64,000 nucleotides of DNA from VXNE01 sp965116625 (GTDB lineage: Bacteria; Pseudomonadota; Gammaproteobacteria; Pseudomonadales; Azotimanducaceae): assembly GCA_965116625.1 (NCBI GenBank), contig OZ220717.1, positions 2,914,001-2,978,000 on the forward strand, written 5' to 3'. The notes under the pieces are model-generated. The model saw nothing but the letters and a program-made list of their open reading frames with translations, was not told the DNA's origin and did no database searches. Below, one piece after another: positions 60,357 to 64,000 of the stretch (position 1 is the first letter of the stretch; every line of letters starts with the position of its first letter). The position numbers and the translations under genes were made by a program.

Positions 60357-61238
60357 TCAGTCCATTCTTTGCAGCACATTCGCCGGCGAGTACTGGTCGG
60401 TAAGGGGCCGCCGGTCCCGGTTCCAGTCCTGGGTGCGGTCGAACCGGCGCGGATAGCTCGTGGCGGGGACGCCGTAGGGTGCGAGGCGCTGGCGCCAGGA
60501 CCGGGCCGCCTGCCTGAGCGTCGCGTTGTCCGGTAGCGGCATGATCGAAGCCAGCACGATGCGGTTGGCACTCTCCCGGACGGTGAAGTTCAGGAACGGC
60601 CCGAACGCGCGGTAGTAGGTCTCCGACTCGTGGTCGTAGAGCCGGCTGGTGGCGAACGTGTTGGCGGCGAGTACCCCGTCGGGTGTGAGCAACTGCCGCG
60701 TCTCCTGCAGGTACTCAAGCGTCATCAGGTGTTCGGGAATGTAGTCGCCGTCGAAAGTGTCGAGCAGGATCAACTCGTAGCGTTGCCCGCTGCGCAGCGC
60801 CCGCCGCGTGAAGACACGCGCATCCCGGACGACCACCGTGGTGTTCCCGGCGGCCCGGAAGCCGAAGAACCGCTCGGCGACGGATACCACCGCCGGGTCG
60901 ATCTCGACGACGTCGATGCGCGCGTCGGGCAGCAGTTCAGCGAGCGCCCTGGGCAAGGTGCCGCCGCCGAGTCCCGTGACCAGGATGCTCTCGGGCTGTG
61001 GCGCCAGCAGCAGCGAGGCCATCATCATGCGGGTGTAGTGCAACGCCATCTTTTGGGGAGCCTGCTCGTCCACGCAGGACTGTCTGCGCCGTTCGCTCCG
61101 GACGGCGAACTGCATGCACAGGTAGCCGTCTTCCCGGGTCACCAGGATCTTTCCGTATAGCGACGGTTCCTCGTGGATGATCTCGGCCTGCGGGAATACG
61201 CAGGCGAGGCCCAGTGCGAGCGCCAGCGCTGGCTTCAT
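60357..61238 (-). CDS. Spermidine-synthase-like methyltransferase-fold domain protein
   Basis: 293 residues from ATG 61238, overlapping the stop of the upstream membrane gene (ATGA). A hydrophobic N-terminus (MKPALALALGLACVFPQAEI) resembles a signal or anchor; the rest is the spermidine synthase fold: ILVTGLGGGTLPRALAELLP (SAM-binding glycine motif), RIDVVEIDPAVVSVAERFFG, YELILLDTFDGDYIPEHL. Aminopropyltransferase activity is not certain. It is normally the C-terminal half of a membrane-fused protein. Confidence 0.78.
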   Translation of the reverse strand: MKPALALALGLACVFPQAEIIHEEPSLYGKILVTREDGYLCMQFAVRSERRRQSCVDEQAPQKMALHYTRMMMASLLLAPQPESILVTGLGGGTLPRALAELLPDARIDVVEIDPAVVSVAERFFGFRAAGNTTVVVRDARVFTRRALRSGQRYELILLDTFDGDYIPEHLMTLEYLQETRQLLTPDGVLAANTFATSRLYDHESETYYRAFGPFLNFTVRESANRIVLASIMPLPDNATLRQAARSWRQRLAPYGVPATSYPRRFDRTQDWNRDRRPLTDQYSPANVLQRMD

Positions 61239-61825
61239 TCGCTCCGTCCGGCGGCGAAAGCCAGGCACGCGAGCAGGGCGAGGGCGCCTGCCAGCATGGC
61301 CACGATGGTGTTCAGTTCGAACCAGAGCACGAAGTAGAACGAGGTCCCGAGCGTGCCGAGCGCGCTGCCGAAGGTCGAGACGAAATACAGCGTCCCGGCC
61401 ACGCGGCCCGACTCCTCGGTCGCCTTCACGAGCAGGCGCACGGCGTAGGGAGAGATCATGCCCAGAATGATGGTGGGGGGCATGAACAGCACAAGGGAAG
61501 CGAGCAGCGATCCGTAGCGGGGATCTTCCACGCGGTCGAAGATCCAGGACATCGCGGGTTCGGCGATCAGCACCAGCGGGCAGACGAGGACACCGGCGGC
61601 GATGAGGATGATCCCGAGCTTGCGCAGGTTCGGACGCCTGAGTGAGAGGTATCCGCCGAGCAGGTAGCCCGCGGAGAGCGCCAGCATGAATACGGTGATG
61701 ATGCTGCCCCAGACGTAGATGCTGCCGCCGAAATACGGCGCAAGGACCCGCCCGCCCAGCAGTTCGAGCGACATGATGACAAAACCGCCCCCGAAGGCGA
61801 GGACGTTGACGGCCATGGTTTTCAT
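61235..61825 (-). CDS. Six-helix membrane partner of the spermidine-synthase-like protein
   Basis: 196 residues, mostly hydrophobic, about six helices: VNVLAFGGGFVIMSLELLGG, YVWGSIITVFMLALSAGYLL, LGIILIAAGVLVCPLVLIAE, SLVLFMPPTIILGMISPYAV, GTLYFVSTFGSALGTLGTSF, IVAMLAGALALLACLAF. It equals the N-terminal membrane half of 'fused MFS/spermidine synthase' proteins; here it ends with TGA overlapping the ATG of the soluble half. The two parts are therefore split but coupled. Confidence 0.78.
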   Translation of the reverse strand: MKTMAVNVLAFGGGFVIMSLELLGGRVLAPYFGGSIYVWGSIITVFMLALSAGYLLGGYLSLRRPNLRKLGIILIAAGVLVCPLVLIAEPAMSWIFDRVEDPRYGSLLASLVLFMPPTIILGMISPYAVRLLVKATEESGRVAGTLYFVSTFGSALGTLGTSFYFVLWFELNTIVAMLAGALALLACLAFAAGRSE

Positions 61826-61958
61826 CAGGCAAACCGACGCAATAGGGGATCAGGCATTCGTTCGCCGATGCGATCCGCGATTCGGTCGAATCAAGCGTCG
61901 TCGCATGGCGGTTTCAAGTCCTTCCGAGCGGGAACACGTTGGGTTCGTGGGCTCCAGG

Positions 61959-62308
61959 TCAATCATCCTCGTCTCGCTCCAGGAGCTCGTCGACCTCCTG
62001 GCTCAGAATCGGGAGATTCCGTTTAACCACATCCCATACCAGCCGGTCGTCCACGTCCGCATACCCATGAATCAGAATGTTGCGAAAGGCGATTATGCGT
62101 TGGTAATGGGTGATCACGTTGACCACCGCTTCATCGATCCTCGCAAGGTTGGCCATTGCTTCGCCGATGATCTCGAACTGACGCTCAACGCGGACCGCAG
62201 CAAGGCGTCACCTTCATAGTTCGCAAACGTCTTGCCGCTTGTGAAGTCTGCCAACTGGTGGGAGGCGCGCTGGATGTCGTACAGGTATTTGCGCGCCTCA
62301 AGCCTCAT
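61959..62308 (-). pseudogene. hepT: HepT-like ribonuclease toxin, single-base frameshift
   Basis: Frame 1 from ATG 62308 gives MRLEARKYLYDIQRASHQLA, FTSGKTF and DALLRSA; the rest of the family sequence continues in another frame as ERQFEIIGEAMANLARI, then FRNILIHGY and ILSQEVDELLERDE to 61959. One missing base near 62188 (expected GCG-GTT-GAG, found GCGTTGAG) explains the break. The C-terminal part keeps the RxxxxH RNase motif (RNILIH) and the Tyr modified by MntA. Either a disarmed toxin or a sequencing error. Confidence 0.75.
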
Positions 62309-62606
62309 AAACGGGGATCCTCGTCTGCTGCACCGACTGAAGGAAATAGGGATTCCTGATGGCCGACTCCACTACCAGGTCCACAGGCCGCCTGAAAAGC
62401 CGCCCGAGAGCTTCCAATAACCCGAAGTAGGTATCCGAGTAAGCTCCGAGCGCCGCTGGCTGGAATTCGACCAGAAAGTCGAGGTCGCTCGCGTCCGGAT
62501 CGTCGGTGCCGGTCGAGGCAGACCCGAACAGATCAAGCCGACGAACGCCGTAAGCGAGGCAGATGCGCTTCAGTTCGTCGGCCTGTTCTTCGTTGGCGGG
62601 TATCAT
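62298..62606 (-). CDS. mntA: MntA-like minimal nucleotidyltransferase antitoxin
   Basis: 102 residues. LFGSASTGTDDPDASDLDFL holds the GSx(10)DxD polymerase-beta signature (Gly-Ser then Asp-x-Asp). MntA proteins AMPylate the HepT toxin to neutralise it (type VII system). It overlaps the hepT start by 11 nt. All three key residues are intact although the toxin frame is broken. Confidence 0.82.
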   Translation of the reverse strand: MIPANEEQADELKRICLAYGVRRLDLFGSASTGTDDPDASDLDFLVEFQPAALGAYSDTYFGLLEALGRLFRRPVDLVVESAIRNPYFLQSVQQTRIPVYEA

Positions 62607-62708
62607 TCCGAGACCCCGTTCCGGGAAGAATGTAGTGGTCCATCATAGACCACCGTATTCGTTCAGCGCCAAGAGCAATGTGAAGGCACGCGCGGGCGCC
62701 CGGCCCGC

Positions 62709-63476
62709 CTACCGGCCCTTCCACACAGGGGTCCGTTTTTCCGAGAACGCCTTCGCCCCTTCCGCGAAGTCTTCGCTGTGGAGCATCTCCCACACGGACT
62801 GGTAGCGATTCGCCATTGCCTCGGCGAGCGAGGGGATGTCGAGACTGCGGTATACGACATCCTTGCTCGCCCGGACGGCCAGCGGCGCGCATCGCACGAT
62901 CTGCGCCACCCACTTGCCGGTCTCCTCCATCAACTGGTCGTGGGGCACCACGGCGTTCACGAACCCCAGGTCGTAGCCCTCCCGGGCGGTGATGTGGCGC
63001 CCTGTCAGTATCATTCCGAGCGCGCGTTTCGACCCGATCATCCGGGGCAGCCGTTGCAGGCCGCCGCCGATCGCGCCGGTGCCCACCGTGGGCTCCGGCA
63101 GTCCGAGTACGGCGTCCTCCGAAGCGATGATGAGGTCGCAGGCGAGTGCCACCTCGAGACCGCCGCCCAGGGCGAAGCCGTTCACGGCGGCGATGAGGGG
63201 CTTGGTCAGGTCGAACCGGGAAGTCAGGCCGCCGAAACCGCCCGATGTGCGAAAAGGCTTGTTGCCCTCGGCCACGTAGCGCAGGTCGTTCCCCGCGCAG
63301 AAGGCGCGTCCGGCGCCGGTGACCACGGCCACCCAGAGGTCGTCATCGGCCGCGTAGTCATCGAACACCGCACCGAGTTCCGCGCTGGCGGGAGGATGCA
63401 GCGCGTTCAGCCGTTCCGGCCGGTTAAGGGTGACCGTCAGGACATGATCGGCCTTTTCGACTGTGCAGAATTCCAT
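62709..63476 (-). CDS. Enoyl-CoA hydratase/isomerase family protein
   Basis: 255 residues. Crotonase fold: VTLNRPERLNALHPPASAEL, the oxyanion loop VVTGAGRAFCAGNDLRYVA, LIAAVNGFALGGGLEVALAC and LGLPEPTVGTGAIGGGLQRL, with the second catalytic Glu in LPEPTVG. C-terminal VWEMLHSEDFAEGAKAFSEK is typical. It acts on an acyl-CoA in fatty acid or related catabolism; the exact substrate is unclear. Divergent from the ApbE-like gene. Confidence 0.85.
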   Translation of the reverse strand: MEFCTVEKADHVLTVTLNRPERLNALHPPASAELGAVFDDYAADDDLWVAVVTGAGRAFCAGNDLRYVAEGNKPFRTSGGFGGLTSRFDLTKPLIAAVNGFALGGGLEVALACDLIIASEDAVLGLPEPTVGTGAIGGGLQRLPRMIGSKRALGMILTGRHITAREGYDLGFVNAVVPHDQLMEETGKWVAQIVRCAPLAVRASKDVVYRSLDIPSLAEAMANRYQSVWEMLHSEDFAEGAKAFSEKRTPVWKGR

Positions 63477-63638
63477 ATGCTACTCTCTTGCTGGATCGGA
63501 TGGGCAAACCGGCTGCGTGTACGATCGTCGATTCGGCCGACTTGGCACAGACAGTTCTTGAGGTCGCTAAGTTTGTCTGCGGGGTTCGATCAACGTCAAC
63601 CGCCTCTACGGGACGGACGGCGCCGACAGGCGACGGTC

Positions 63639-64000
63639 GTGGGCCACTGGTACGCGATAGCTCTGGCTGCGGCAGTGGTGGCCGGTTGCGACGGTGCCCG
63701 CTACCAATCCCTGGATGGACAGACGATGGGGACCTTCTATCGTGTCGTAGCGCGATGTCCGGCCGGTCTCGATCCAGCCGGAATAGAAGCCGTCCTCTCC
63801 CGTGTCAACGCTTCCATGTCGAACTGGGACCGCGATTCGGAGGTGTCGCGGTTCAATGCGTCGCCCGTCGGCGAATGGATGACGATGTCGCCGCCGCTGG
63901 CCGAGGTCGTGGCGACGGCGCTGGCGCTGAGCGGCATGTCCGGCGGCGCCTTTGATGTGACCGTAGGGGCGCTGGTCGATGTCTGGGGATTCGGTCCCGC
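63639..64000 (+). CDS. apbE: FAD:protein FMN transferase (ApbE lipoprotein), N-terminal part
   Basis: Frame open at the right edge; 120 residues seen from GTG 63639. The start WYAIALAAAVVAGCDGA is a lipoprotein signal with lipobox VAGC. Then GQTMGTFYRVVARC, INxxMS-type VNASMSNWDRDSEVSRFN, and SGGAFDVTVGALVDVWGFGP are ApbE hallmarks. Periplasmic flavin transferase that attaches FMN to Rnf/Nqr and other proteins. Upstream 63477-63638 is a divergent control region with the enoyl-CoA hydratase. Confidence 0.85.
   Translation, partial: MGHWYAIALAAAVVAGCDGARYQSLDGQTMGTFYRVVARCPAGLDPAGIEAVLSRVNASMSNWDRDSEVSRFNASPVGEWMTMSPPLAEVVATALALSGMSGGAFDVTVGALVDVWGFGP

Overview
The window is a GC-rich stretch of a Gram-negative bacterial chromosome, most likely from a gammaproteobacterium outside the Enterobacterales. 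The main evidence is gene order: rne / rluC-side maf / rpmF / fabD / acpP / fabG / fabF / mltG / tmk / holB / pilZ, gltA divergent from sdhCDAB-sucAB-lpd, msbA-lpxK-kdsB, and recC-recB-recD. Species cannot be read from the sequence.

Layout. 0-4.3 kb is an accessory island: the broken end of a TonB-dependent receptor joined to a formylglycine-generating-enzyme fragment, a two-repeat type I-C-like CRISPR relic, a 0.5 kb noncoding stretch dense in perfect hairpins, a tyrosine recombinase preceded by a free-standing copy of its own N-terminal DNA-binding domain, and three tiny membrane proteins sharing a WW motif. 4.6-10.1 kb holds a truncated REP-type transposase, three intergenic arrays built on the octamer GTGTGTCC or its complement, a CNNM/CBS membrane protein, a 3-hydroxyisobutyrate-dehydrogenase-like enzyme, citrate synthase and a decayed TPR gene. 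10.1-20.1 kb is an amidohydrolase followed by the TCA-cycle operon sdhCDAB-sucAB-lpd. 20.1-24.2 kb makes and exports lipid A/Kdo (an msbA-lpxK fusion, kdsB) and ends with an ExbD-like gene. 24.3-31 kb has an SDR, murB, rne, rluC and maf. 31.2-38.3 kb is the fatty-acid / cell-wall / replication cluster, with acpP and fabG swapped relative to E. coli and plsX, fabH, yceD and pabC absent from the locus. 38.3-46.8 kb carries a prolidase, a molybdenum hydroxylase operon with its own MoaD-like protein and a PfkB kinase, a HAD hydrolase and an SDR.

46.8-60.3 kb is one long minus-strand block. Read in transcription order it gives a PD-(D/E)xK-like protein, a tandem AAA+ ATPase, a UDG-fold-like protein, a WYL regulator, recC, recB and recD, with the last four coupled by ATGA overlaps. 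60.3-64 kb has a split spermidine-synthase-like pair, a HepT/MntA toxin-antitoxin pair whose toxin is frameshifted, an enoyl-CoA hydratase and the start of an ApbE lipoprotein.

The best candidates for something undescribed are the WW miniprotein/integrase island with its hairpin-rich noncoding neighbour, the nuclease/AAA/UDG-like/WYL/RecCBD block, the GTGTGTCC arrays, and a 162-bp palindromic MITE-like element after fabF. All calls come from reading sequence; no database search was run.
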